From assembly GCA_027924585.1 (NCBI GenBank), contig BSBM01000150.1, positions 15,615,001 to 15,679,000 on the forward strand: a DNA stretch of 64,000 bases, in the 5' to 3' direction. The stretch comes from Larix kaempferi. Its lineage: Eukaryota; Streptophyta; Pinopsida; Pinales; Pinaceae. The notes beneath the pieces were generated by a model. It was not told the DNA's origin. It saw only the letters and a list, made by a program, of their open reading frames with translations, and searched no databases. This document shows, piece after piece, positions 42,513 to 54,414 of this stretch (the first letter of the stretch is position 1; each line of letters starts with the position of its first letter). The translations under genes were made by a program, and so were the position numbers.

Positions 42513-43849
42513 AGGGGGAATTATTTTGATGCCTATCCCCGGTGTCCTACCTAACTACCAAATTCTTTCGATTTCCTCAAGTGAGGTTAAAGTTGGTTTA
42601 ATTAGGGAGATTAATTTTAGTGGCTGTCTTACTCAATCGGGTTATGGAAGTGCAACTTGATGGTGTTATGACGACCCAAACCATGCAAATGAAGATGAAT
42701 CGAAATGAGCCTTTCTCTTCGATGAATACTAGCTAAAGTAAGGAAGAATTCTTTCCGTTCCCAATATGCACAACCCAATGCACATGCAATTTTATTTCTT
42801 TTCAAAATGATAGAAAGAAGTAAAATATGTACCCAAAACTAACCCAAAGTAATGAAAAATTTCTTCATATGAACACCAAACGTAATGATTCTAATCCATT
42901 TCCTATCTTTTCACACTTGAAAAAGACACATCCAAGCTACGGAAAGAAAGATTCTACAAATGCTTCCAATCAAATGCAAGACAAAGAGAAGAACCTAATG
43001 ATATTGTCTAACTCAAATGCACATAAATATGAAACAAGCATTTCTTCTTCTTATGAATGTAATACCAAAAATGTCAAATGATTAAATTAAAGCAAGAAGA
43101 ATACCTATGTGTTTCAATTTCATGAATATGGTAAAATAACGACAAAATCAAGCTTCTCTTTGAACTAAAGTGGAGGCAAGGAATCAATCTTTTCAAACAA
43201 TCATTAGATAGGATGTAAAGGAAATAAGATGCCAAGCAATCCAGACACGCCAAACACACCAAACCAACAATGATCCCAAAACCTTAATATGGGTCAAAAC
43301 GACTAAAGGATGCACGATTCATGGTCAAAAATAGAACCCATTTCGCTTAAAAATGCAAGCAAAACACTAGTATTGATTCAAAGGGCCAACATGGATCCAA
43401 ATCTCGAAAAGACCCAAAAATAACCAAACAAACCAAATAAATACACTTTCCAGGAACTGCCGCGGGCCCGTGGGCCACCTGGGAGCGGTACTGCAAGACT
43501 ACCGCGCTGTAGACAGCGCTTAAAGGGCGGTACTGCAAGACTACCGCGCTGTAGACAGCGCTTAAGGGGCGGTATTGCAAGACTACCGCGCTCTGGAAGT
43601 GGTGAAGGCGCGGTACTACCGCTCTGTAGGCAGTTACGGGGGCGCGGCACTGTGTGAACAGGGAAAGAGGCGGAAATTTGAGAAAAGATCTTGACTTTTC
43701 AAGGGTTCGCCAACCCAGAGGACTTACTGATCTGTAACAGAAGTCTAATGTAGAGAACAGGGAGGTGAATGAAGGTGAAAGAACCCAATTCTTACAATCA
43801 ATGAGTGAAATTGAAAGCAAACTTCACAAGCAAAGAAAATGGATTCAAA
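42513..43849 (-). other. Element B: leader, part 2
   Basis: Starts with the second AGGGG and extends to the primer site. No ORF is convincing. It contains the GC-rich 42-bp tandem repeat at 43485-43600 and A-rich sequence (42700-43400). Confidence 0.55.
43485..43625 (-). repeat. 42-bp GC-rich tandem repeat in element B leader
   Basis: GCGGTAYTGCAAGACTACCG recurs at 43485, 43527 and 43569 with a period of 42, followed by partial copies. Each unit holds inverted GCGGTA/TACCGC. The same ACTACCGCGC words occur in element B's LTRs (44573-44660 and 35123-35200). Confidence 0.8.
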
Positions 43850-43867
43850 TCCCCAGCGGAGTCGCCA
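43850..43867 (-). other. Element B: primer binding site, tRNA-Arg type
   Basis: The minus strand reads TGGCGACTCCGCTGGGGA five bases inside the 5' LTR. It is the complement of the 3' end of a plant tRNA-Arg with a GACTCCG acceptor stem. It fixes the element's minus orientation. Confidence 0.8.
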
Positions 43868-43872
43868 GTTTT

Positions 43873-44858
43873 TGTTGTAGAAATTTCTCCCTACGGATAG
43901 GTAGAAACTCTCTTAGGATAAAGCAGGATATACTGACTCTATACTAAGACAAAAAGGAAACAAATGCTACCTTGAATCCCTAAATCTAACAAACATCTCA
44001 AGATTAAAATGCTAGAAAGGGTAGAAGAAGTTTGACTGACCTTCTATCCAAATGCTTGTCTTTGTAGTTGCTCCAATCTCCAAGCCCTCACGAATGAACC
44101 TGTCAAAATGGAACCAAGACACAAGAATGCACTATTCTCTAGCAACCTGAAACATGAGTTAGAATCTAAATCTATGAAAGATACAAATCATATCATTAAA
44201 ACAAAATTAACACAAATGATTTGGGAAAACAAGACAAGTTATTCCATTACCAACTTGAAGTCATGTACAATAGTTGCTTGATGTCCAAGCCAACTTCCAG
44301 CTCCAAGTGCTTCCTCTAGCTATCTCTGCAGAAGTATGAAGATCATAGGTTTGATGCCCCAAAATTCCTCCCTTTGGCCCATGGAAAGCTTCTCTCTTAT
44401 AGCACATGGGAAGGCTAACCAACAAGAGAGAAGTGTGGATCTATGGAGGGTTTAGTGGATCAGGCCAGCTAAACAAAGAAGGAGTTAGGATCGAACCAAA
44501 GGTGGTAATCCCAACAAAATCTCCTCGAAGGTCGAAATCCCAAAATCCAAGGCAAAAAAGGCTAATTTCAGACTACCGCGCCCTTATAACTGAGCATAAC
44601 GCGGTAGTACCGCGCCTCAGAGAAGGAGCAACGCGCGGTAGTGCTAACTACCGCGCCCTTGTAGATGTGCAAGGAGCGGCAGTGCTCACAAACAGGGCTA
44701 AGTTGGGCTGGAAGATGGCAAAAAAAGGTTTTGCTTTCAGTATTCAGTCAATGGTTTTCACTCTGGATGTTCAGATGATCTTTAAGGGGAACTGTCGTTT
44801 AGGTCGCTAGTACAAGGATGCGACACTAATGCATAATGTGTAATATTGAGGTATAACA
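43873..44858 (-). mobile_element. Element B: 5' LTR (986 bp)
   Basis: Near-identical partner of 34423-35408, with the CCCAT duplication directly outside. The element spans 34423-44858, of which 1.63 kb is the later solo LTR S1 and its duplication. Confidence 0.93.
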
Positions 44859-44863
44859 CCCAT
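44859..44863 (+). repeat. Element B target-site duplication, right
   Basis: CCCAT, identical to 34418-34422. Confidence 0.9.
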
Positions 44864-45211
44864 AAGATAACTTGTCTACTTTGTGAATCTAGTCTATTGA
44901 ATTAGTCATAACTTCTTTATATATTAGTTTCAAACTAGGTTATTTATATTTATGTAGTGAAAAGATTTGAGGAAGGTGTCTTGTTTTTGCAAGTTTCTCA
45001 TTTGGGACTGTGGATCGAAGGAAGAAAGCTTAAAGCTTGGATCAAACTTCATATATCCAAGGTTTGTTCTTTTGGATTGTAACCCTAGCTTTTCTTGATT
45101 GAAATAATATCTTATGCTATACTTGTTTAGCAATTAGATTATGTACCTTCTTAGTAGTATGTTGATGATCTCTTTGAACTTCCCAATCACAGGTTAAATT
45201 ACCGAACAACA
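44864..45211 (+). mobile_element. Element D: 5' LTR, second part
   Basis: Continuation of the split LTR to CCGAACAACA, four bases before a tRNA-Arg-type primer site. No other copy is in the window. Confidence 0.55.
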
Positions 45212-45215
45212 GAAC

Positions 45216-45233
45216 TGTTGACTCCGCTGGGGA
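45216..45233 (+). other. Element D: primer binding site, tRNA-Arg type (two mismatches)
   Basis: TGTTGACTCCGCTGGGGA differs from element B's site only at positions 3-4. It marks plus orientation and the LTR end. Confidence 0.7.
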
Positions 45234-46489
45234 TCTCTTTCTGTTGCTCTGGGAGTCCTAGGGTGGTCTTTTTCTTCAGTTAGATCAATCCTTTAGTTCT
45301 CTAGAAGGGTTTGCAAGGTGTCCTGACCTTTGCTTAAGAATCGGACTTGGTCCTTCTCATAGATTTTCTTCTTTTTTTAATTTTTTTTTAAGAAGACCCA
45401 CAAGCTGTCAATAGATGTAGTCGTGAGTTTCTCTCATACCCGCGAGTTTCCTGTGTTGCACGCACGAGTCACCCGCAATCTACTATACTTACAATCGTGG
45501 GTATTTCTATAGGATTTGGTTTCCTCCTAGGGTTTGAACTTTTGGAAGAAGTTATTTGCTTGTAGTTGGATCATTTTGACCTGTTGATAGGCTATGGTTG
45601 AGTCTTTTTACTCTTTTATGATATCTTGTTTGGTATTCATTTGCTTGTTGAGGGTGTGCCTAGGTCTTTCGAGTTCAAGCTTGATTAGTTGGCACTTGGA
45701 TTGTTTCCTTATAATCACTAACCTGATAGAGAAAAATTTGATGTATTGAAAAGATCATTGTTTTCTTCTTTGTGTAAGTTGGTTTCATAGTGTCTGTATG
45801 CCAAGTTAGTTACTTCTTTACCTTGATTGAAGAAAATTTTTGAACTTGTTATTTTCATACTTCTTTGAGGGTAGTCTTATGTCTCTTATAGGTTTAGGCA
45901 CAACTACTTTACACTTGAATTCTTGAGTATTCTTTTCTTCTTCATATTTAGTTGTTATTTCTCTTATTTAAAAGAAAATTGCAAAAGAAAAAAGTACTTT
46001 TCCCTTAGCAAGAGCATTGTTTTTCACAATATATATTAGTTGCACGCACTAATTTTTTGAAAAAAGAAAAGAATTTTTCAAAGTTTATTTAGGTTTAATT
46101 TATCAAAATTTCAATTTTGAAAGATATAAGCGAAAAAGAAAAGAAGTGAAAGGAATTTACATATTTCATTATACACTTTACTTTTCAGTCATTACCACTT
46201 CACACACACACACTCATTCCCTTTGAGTAACAATAGCCCTTAAAAGAACTTTAAAGTTAAAATTGAATAGTAACTTTTCTTTCTTAGGACCATACACCAA
46301 CTAGCTTAGGTTAGTACTTTGGAATAAGTTGATCAAATATCCAAACCAATTTTAAACCCAAACCATAGTGGACTATCACTAGGTAAATCCACCTTTGTAG
46401 AAGTTCCACCGGGAAGCTCCACTCACACCAGAGTTAAGCACGAGGTCGTGTGAGATTGATTAGTTGGATATACCCCTCCAATTTTTAAT
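45234..46489 (+). other. Element D: leader, part 1
   Basis: T-rich, non-coding, with ACCCGCAA/GCGAGTT-like motifs (45430-45490). No ORF of note. It runs up to solo LTR S2. Confidence 0.5.
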
Positions 46490-48074
46490 TGTAAAGTCCC
46501 CTCCTATCATACCAGCATGATAGAGAGGATCGTGATGCTAAACCGGGCAACTAGCCCCATGAACTTTTAACTAAGCATTCACATAATATAAAAGACATAT
46601 GGGATATATAATTATAAGAAAAAAACAGCGGAAATAATATCAATAACACATCCATCATATATTCAAGATATTCATCAAATAATAGTTGCAAAGTTAACAC
46701 AAGAGAATACTTATCTTAACAAAGTAGTCCCAAGCAACCAGCTATGCATCTGCAACGTTCCACCCAACCATAGGCCAGTTGTGCTTATCAACCTCTTGAT
46801 GCAACTGCCACTCCCGAGCTGGGCATGATCTCTACAAGGAATCAGGGAACAGCAGACTCACACATAGCCAAGCGTACACCAAGATGAGCCAAGCCAATCT
46901 ACAATTGGGTTTATCAGGCTGCTAGGAAATGGAAAGGAAGAGTGGCTAAGCTAGTGAGCTCAAGCACAGAGCCAGGGGTAACCTTACAAGATCTATCTAG
47001 CTTGGCACCCACAATACCTACACACCCAGCACAAGGAAGTATTCTTTTCACTGCTATGCAGTCCCTCAAGCCATACCTTCCCCATCTAGTGCTCTCAGGG
47101 TGTGCATAGAAGAGTAGCCAAAGCCCTCTTGATCTTCTTGAGAGGTTATCTTCCCCCACTAGGTTTATCAAGCCAATTTTGTCCACTACCACCCCAAGTT
47201 TCTTGCTCACAGATTCAAACCAAAACAGGGATGCACATAACAGCAAAACCACAATGGCTGGGCATGAGGAAAAACGTTTGTACAGTGATAAGCATGAAAA
47301 TGATTCCCTAAGCTTCAGAAAAATGTGGGAAGGCTAAAAATGAACAATGGAGGTTTGGGAAAACCCCAGGAAGCAGAAATCATTTTTAGAAAAACGTCCA
47401 TGGGCATTTTGGGGCAAAAACGACCTCCATCACAGTCCCAAATCGTGGCCCTTCACGCAGGCATGGAAAATGCAGGAAAAATGGTGAAAAACGTGATGGG
47501 GAAAGACCCAGTAGTTCAGACTGCGTAAGAGAGGAAAGACTCACTGTTAAGAATGGCTTTGGGCACCATTTCGTGGGTGTTTTCTTTCCCCAGGAGACAA
47601 AATACGATTTCCCAAGTTGATGGCTTGCCCATACACGAAATTGGCTGCCATACCTCTGCATTCCCAAGGCAATAACTGCCTCAACCAACTCTTGGAAGAA
47701 TTAAATGATTGGGTCCATAACCCAAAATGTGTAGTTGAGGGTTTATGGGTTTTCTCATTGACACATGGATTAACACCATTGGCTCAAGGGTTTTAATAAT
47801 TTCCCTCCCTATTCCTTGTAGAATCATGCCCCATATCTTTGTTGCATTGCATAGCTAGTTGTGGGTATTTTCATTAAAATTCGTATTTACATGATGTCTT
47901 ATTTACATTGTGCCTATCTAGCACAAGAACCACGGGCATCTATTTTTAATTGCCGATACATGAAACGCTAAATCAATGGTGGGGCCTTGGCCTTGAGCTC
48001 CTCACCATGATTAAATTACAATATTTACATCATTTACGATTTAATACAAAGGGGGTCAAAATGGGGACATTACA
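46490..48074 (-). mobile_element. Solo LTR S2 (1585 bp), inverted relative to S1
   Basis: Plus-strand ends TGTAAAGTCCCC and GGGGACATTACA match the complement of S1, with TTAAT at 46485-46489 and 48075-48079. Similarity to S1 is high along the length, with scattered indels. The different target duplications show that the two insertions were independent. Confidence 0.88.
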
Positions 48075-48561
48075 TTAATTGAGCATCTACCAGAATTAGT
48101 ACGCGTACATAGATCCACTAGTACCTTCTGGTGCTTTTGGATTTCAGGCTTAGTTTCCCTGCCCATGCATGTTGATTCAACCTGCGACTGTCCCCCCAGA
48201 CTCTGTCTACATTGTTGGTAGCCTTAGTATCCATATTGTTAGGGCTCTACACGGGTGATAGTGGAAGGATATTTTCACTTCACCTAGGACAGATTTGGGA
48301 GGAAATCCTCTGCATCTCTTTGGGAAGGCGGTTGGGTGATTCCATCTCTTGGCCCCATCGTGACTGTACTATGGACCCCAGATAATTGTTCTTCATCACT
48401 TCACTGGTCTGTTCCGATCCCTCATCATCCCAGACATTCCTTTGGAAGATCATCTACTTGCCTGGTTTGGATTACTATAGGATTTTTTAGTGGTGTGTTG
48501 TGTGTTTACTTTTTTTCTAGTTGGCCCTAGGTTAATTACTTAGAACATTTGTATTGTAGTT
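48075..48561 (+). other. Element D: leader, part 2
   Basis: Starts with the second TTAAT copy and leads to the gag ATG at 48562. Non-coding. Confidence 0.5.
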
Positions 48562-50698
48562 GTGGATTACCAACCTCCTCATAGGTCAAGAAGGTTGAGA
48601 AACATTCATCCACTCACTATGGAGCTTCCACCGCAACCTCAACGGCGTAGAACAAATTCAAGCAGTTATTTTGAACCAACTGGTACGACTGAACCACCTA
48701 GGGAACCTCAACTCATTACTCAAACTTCATTGGTCCCACAGACCATCGAGGTTGAAGACTTTCCAACAGACTACTTTGCAATACACTTTAACCCTCCTTT
48801 AACTGGACCTAACGATTCGTTGTTAGTAAGAGTTATCTCCTTAGGGTTACCCGATTTAAGTGTATATAGGTTTACATCTGGACTTATCATGGACGATATA
48901 GGGGATGGATCGGGATTTCCACACACTCCCACATCGGCTATCATGCTGGGAGGTTTTTCTCCCCCAAATATAAACACTCTGATACCTAGTTTGTTGCAGA
49001 TGCCTTCTGCTCCGAGCACCTCACTGAACTTCAATACAGGATCCCTAGGGTCGTCAAGCACTCAAATTGCATCAAATTATATACCTTTTGGATAAAATAT
49101 TGGTTCATCCAATGTCCCTTTTACTGGGATACCTACAATATCATTTACTTCTTCCTCATTCCTTCAACACTTACAGGTTAACCCTAGTTCAGCTCCTTCT
49201 ACTCAAGGATTCCCTTGGCATGGAGGGCACAATGCTCCTTCAACACCATTTATAGGCTCGATTCCTATCCCTTCTATTGCAAAGTTGTCGAGTTCTAATC
49301 CGTTTACAGGCTATAATTTGCAATCCTAAAATGTTCAAACTTCTAACATGCCTATAGGGAGCATTCCTTTCTCACTTTTTGGTGGAGGAGGAAGTAATAC
49401 CTATACTCCAACTCTGTTTGGAAGTACTTATACTCAGCCGCAATGGAATGGAACACAAGGGAGCAATCCACTGGCTTATGGATGGAGCAATTTCCAAAAC
49501 TCATTTTCATCACAACCAATGGTTGGGGGAAACCCCAACCAACCTTATGGGGGTCTTGGTTCAGGTGGTTTTCCTTACTAGATTCCTCAAAATCACATGC
49601 CATCGGATAGCCCTCGCTTACCCTTTGGAAATGTTGAATTTGCTTGATCTTTCAAATTTAATGAATTTCCCAGTGCATCATAGTCCTACATGGCCTCCGG
49701 TCCCAACCAAACTTCCTTCAGACATTCCTAAGTTTAAAGGAAAACTGGTGAAGACCCAGGTGACCATGTCATAACATTTCATCTGTGGTGTTCCTCTAAC
49801 TCGTTGAACGATGAATCGATATGGTTGAATCTCTTTCAAAGAACCATGGCCAGTGTTGCGGCCAAATGGTACATTGAGTTACTGACCACGGCTTATCACA
49901 ACTTTTATGATTTAGCAACAATTTTTCTGTACCATTTCCAACTTCCCGTCCGGTATGATGCCGACACATACCTTCTATCTACATTTAGACAGAATAAATC
50001 CACTCATATATCTAATCACATTCAAGAGTGGAGGAGATGGAAGAGGCTCATTAAAGCTGAGATTCCTCCAGAGTTTCTATTGGAGTGGTTTTTGAAATCA
50101 CTATTACCCTACATCTCCAAAGATGTCTTGACTTTCAGGGTTACCTCTAAAGATGAAGCCATTTTAAGGACCCAACAACTAGACTTGAATTATGCTTAGT
50201 CCGGGATCCTTTATGAAATTATTCCAGATGCACCAAGGTTAAACATTGATCCTTGCAAACCTAAACCTAGACCACATGCCGATGGCATTGTAGGTTCAAT
50301 CGATTCATCCTCCGTAGAAGCTTTGGATAAACAAGTCCATGCACTTTCAATAAAGCACTCTGCAGCTGAAGCAACTATGGTTGCATCCTCCCCTTCTAAA
50401 AAAAGAAACTATACACAATGTGCAGTCAAATCAAAAGGGTCCTCGGCAACCCAATGGAAAGAAAAAGGGCAAGAAGGGGGAAGGAAACCAAAACAAGCCC
50501 AAAACCATAGAGAATGTCGAGGAGGGAAAAAGAGAAAAGAAGAAGGTGAATTTTCCTTGCAAACTCCGCAAAGAAGATCACCTGACTCATCAATGCCCTC
50601 TGATTGACGAAGCCCTGAAGCTCTTAAACCAAAAGAAACCTATTGTCTTGAAGGACCCTTTTCCCAAAGGACAAAACCCAGCTTTTTGGAAGCTCTAA
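48562..50698 (+). pseudogene. Element D: gag with zinc knuckle (decayed)
   Basis: Starts at ATG 48562 (MDYQPPHRSRRL). A long Ser/Thr/Gly-rich N-terminal part contains TAA stops at 49093 and 49327. The Gag core (LPSDIPKFKGK, HLWCSSNSLNDES, VAAKWYIEL, HISNHIQEWRRW) spans about 49640-50199 with two frame changes. A TAG at 50197 stands where element 2 has Gln (YAQSG). The knuckle is in another frame near 50545-50590 (CKLRKEDHLTHQC), with one Cys replaced by Arg. Protease follows in normal order. Confidence 0.82.
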
Positions 50699-50870
50699 TA
50701 CTGGGGGCACTCATCATGCCACATCGGCTGATCAATCCTACATAAATATGGTTAACTCACATGCTTTGTTGCAAATGAGAGCCAAGAATTATACCCCAGA
50801 TTTGCCACAGAAAGACAAATAAATCCCCGAGACATCTGCTCCTCTTCATATTGAGAGACCTGCAGATCCT

Positions 50871-52226
50871 ATGCCTAAGATACTGAAAGGTGTCTATAAA
50901 CGTGTATCACACAACCCTAATGCACGGGATACTCCTAACTACTCAGTTGTAGAGGACCTATCCCAAACGCCATGTTCCATGTCCGCTCAAGAAGTTTTGC
51001 AAAGTTGCCCATCGCAGCGAAATGCACTTTTAGTGGCAATAGCAAATATGGATTCGTCAAGTATGTTGGCTAGGTTTGACATGTCTAATATCAAATGTCG
51101 GTTTCTGTATCACGTGGACTTTCAAATTGAAGTAGTCCATGGTTCTAAAACCATTTGACGAACGGTGGTGGATGAAGGTGTGTCTACGTGAGTAATGTCT
51201 ATTTCCTACTTGCAAGCCTTTTGCTCTCCAGAGTTAGCCCCTTTGGTTACATTACTTAGCACTTTTGATGGGAGATCCTTCCGTCCACATGGAATCTTAC
51301 ACCCTTTTGAGACCCAACTAGCGGGGAAAGTAGTGCCAGTGGAGGTTGAGGTTGTAGATGCTTCTCTCGATTATAATTTTCTATTGGGAAGAAGTTGGAC
51401 GTACGCAATGCAACTCCCTTCATCCTTTTTCCAGGTACTAATGTCCCCCCATGAAGGAAAGATCATCACAATTGACCAACTCTCCTTTGCCTGAAAAAAT
51501 AATGCAACCTCTATGGATTCTAATATCCCGTGGATTGACCAAGCTTGTCCTCCCAGTGAGAGTTTAGGAGTGGGTATGTACTCATCGCTTATGGGAACCT
51601 TTGATTTACCTGATCCTGTGAATTATATTGGTTCAACGAGTAACACTATTATGTCATCTAAGGAGGTCTTCACAGTTGTTCAAAAAACTGATCCTTGGAT
51701 TGTTCCTACTCACGAGGAACCAATCGTGCCCCTATATATCACAGAAGTGACTTATCAAGCTTCACAAGGCTCTGCGATAGATTACGTCTTGACTCCTTTA
51801 GTCTCCATGGAGTCAGATATCAATTATGCACTTGCATGGGAAATAGACTCTACCAATTCCTTTGACTGTTTAGACATTGTTTTACCATCAGATGAAGTTA
51901 TTTTGGAAGCTATGATAGGTCTTGATCAACCTTGGGAACACATGCATCATAGATCCAATTTCCTTCTAGATCTAAACATAATCGAGAATGGAGAGTTCTC
52001 TGTGAGACTCGGTGGAGATGTTGACTTGTCCATCAACCCTTTAACGAAACAAGGGATTTTTGCTGAAGGAAATATGGCTAACATTTCAACAACTATCCCA
52101 ATCAATATCTCGACCAAACTGGATGTCATGGAAAACATTTTCATTGGTGCAATTTTTTCTCAGCAAGAGATCAGTTTGTACACCGACTTTCAAAGAATTC
52201 TGCGATGTTTTCTCCTAGTCATATGA
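50871..52226 (+). pseudogene. Element D: protease and linker (decayed)
   Basis: One frame with stops at 51156, 51189 and 51492. The protease reads VVDEGVST then DYNFLLGRSW and KIITIDQLSF. An acidic linker (LDQPWEHMHHRSNF) leads toward RT. It ends in a frame change near 52200 within the block corresponding to FRDIFAWSY of element 1. The DEG motif is as in elements 1, 2 and B. Confidence 0.8.
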
Positions 52227-54414
52227 GGAGATGCCAGGAATCAACCCTTCCATAGTCGAACACGTGATCACGACATATCCAAATGTGAAACCAGTTCAGT
52301 AGAAACTTCATCCAATCAATCCTAGAAAGGTTGCAGCCATCAAGGCTGAGGTTGAGAATCAACTCAAAGCCAGATTCATTTATCCTATCGACATGACAGA
52401 ATGGGTGTCCAATCCAGTCCCAGTCGATAAGAAACAAGGTACCATACGTGTGTGTACAGATTTTAGAGACCTTAATAAATATTTTCCTAAGGATAATTAT
52501 CCCACGCCATTTATTGATCAGATCATAGATGCGTGTGCTAGTCATGAAATTTTTTCTTTTATGGATGGATTTTCGGGATATAACCAGATTCAAATTAAAC
52601 CCAAAGACCAGCATAAGACAACTTTCATATGTCCCTGGGGTACCTTTGCATATAGGACAATTTCGTTTGGATTAAATAATGATGGAGCCACTTTCCAACG
52701 AGCAATGAATTTTTCCTTTCATGATATTAAGCATGTGGTTGAACCTTATCTAAATGATCTACCTGCGCGATCGCGAAAGAGAAGAGATCATACAGAACAC
52801 TTACGGCTTATGTTTGAACAATGCAGACTCTAGAAAATTCGGTTAAACCCCAATAAATGTGTGTTCTGTGTCGAGTCTGGACGACTGTTAGGTTTCATTG
52901 TGTCAAATAGAGGGATCATGGTCGATCTGTTGAAAGTTGAGGCGATTGTCAAGTTGCCTCCTCCTCATAATATCAGACAACTTCAAAGTCTATAAGGCAT
53001 GTCAAATTTTCTTAGACGTTTCATCATTAACTATGCAAATATAACCAAAGGTTTCATGCGTATGCTTAAACAAGACACCTTATTCTTTTGGGATGAGGCT
53101 GCACAAAACTCCTTTGAGGCTTTGAAAAAAGCACTATTGTCAGCCCCCTTGTTAAGTCCACCAAATTATACATGGGAATTTATTCTATATCTAGCCGCAT
53201 CCGATTCTACGGTTGGTATAGTTTTGGTTCAGGAAGATGACAAACTCTAAGAGCATGTCATTTATTACCTTTCTCGCGCACTAGTAACACCTGAACTAAA
53301 GTATTCAGATGTTGAGAAATTGGCACTAGTCGTTGTGTATTTCGTTCAAAGACTACGCCACTATATTTTATTGAGAACTACTACAGTGATTGTGGATGTC
53401 AATCCTTTCCAATATGTTTTAACCCAACGCATCATCAGGAGTAAATTTAACAAATGGATTTTCATTCTCCAAGAGTTTTATCTTACCTTTCAATCCGCAA
53501 AGTCAAAGAAGGCTTTAGTGTTCGTAGAACTGCTATCTGAATTTCCTAATGGTGTACAGTTCGATGAAGAAGATACCTCATTCCCTTATGAGCATATATT
53601 TCTCATTTCAACCTATGATCCTTGGTATGGAGACATTTTGATCTATCTCCAGACTTTGAGGTGTCCGCCGTAATTTTCTAGAGAAGAACGACGAAAACTC
53701 CGCCATCATGCCAAAAAATAACTCATAATTTATGATACATTGTACAGACGATGGGTAGATTCAATGTTACTTCGTTGTTTGACTCTGGACGAAGTTGAGT
53801 TAGTATTGAATGATGCCCATAATGCAGCATGTGGGGGTCATATTTCTGGATTGGCAACAACCCAAAAAATACTTCATGCTTGTTATTTTTAGCCCACCAT
53901 CTTCAAATATTGTGTGGAAGTCATGAAACGATGTCACCCATGTCAGCTATTCACAAAGAAAATGCAAGCACACCCTACTCTCCTTCACCCTGTCATCACA
54001 GCAGGTCCCTTCACCAAGTGGGGAGTTTATTACATGACTTGCAACCCAATCTCTGCTGGGGGGAATCAATATATTATCATTGTCATAGACTACTTTACTA
54101 AGTGGTTAGATGCAATACCTACTGTGAAGGAAGATTGTGAAACTGCAACCTATTTTGTATTCAATCAGGTTATTGCTAGGTTCGACATTCCCAGGGAGAT
54201 TGTCACCGATCATGGTAGACATTTTCAGAACCATATGATGACAGAGCTAACTACTATTCTAGGGTTTAGACAGGAACACTCGTCTCCTTTCTATTTGCAG
54301 GTGAATGGACAAGTCGAAGTAGTTAACAAGACTTTAAAAACCATTATTCAGTGCATCGTTAGTGCTAGTAGGTCAAACTGGCACATTATGTTATATCCAT
54401 CTCTTTGGGCATAT
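52227..54414 (+). pseudogene. Element D: RT, RNase H and integrase, interrupted by element C
   Basis: One frame carries the whole region with scattered stops (52301, 52831, 52993, 53248, 53671, 53719, 53890). RT has VCTDFRDLN and SFMDGFSGYNQ, but the catalytic box reads YLNDL, the first Asp replaced by Asn. RNase H (53100-53520) lacks the first Asp (LYLAASDS). The integrase has a KRCHPCQ finger and D, D, E in VIDYFTKW, VTDHGRHF and NGQVEVVN. It stops at LWAY, where the LTR of element C begins at 54415; the missing C-terminus would lie beyond element C. Many of the stops fit C-to-T decay of Gln codons. Confidence 0.85.
54410..54414 (+). repeat. Presumed element C target-site sequence
   Basis: CATAT immediately precedes the LTR inside the integrase of element D. 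The partner copy is expected to the right of the window. Confidence 0.45.

Noticed and set aside
40889-48074. A single large inverted-repeat transposon bounded by the S1 and S2 arms
   Set aside because: Each arm has its own perfect 5-bp target duplication (AGGGG and TTAAT), so they are separate solo LTRs.
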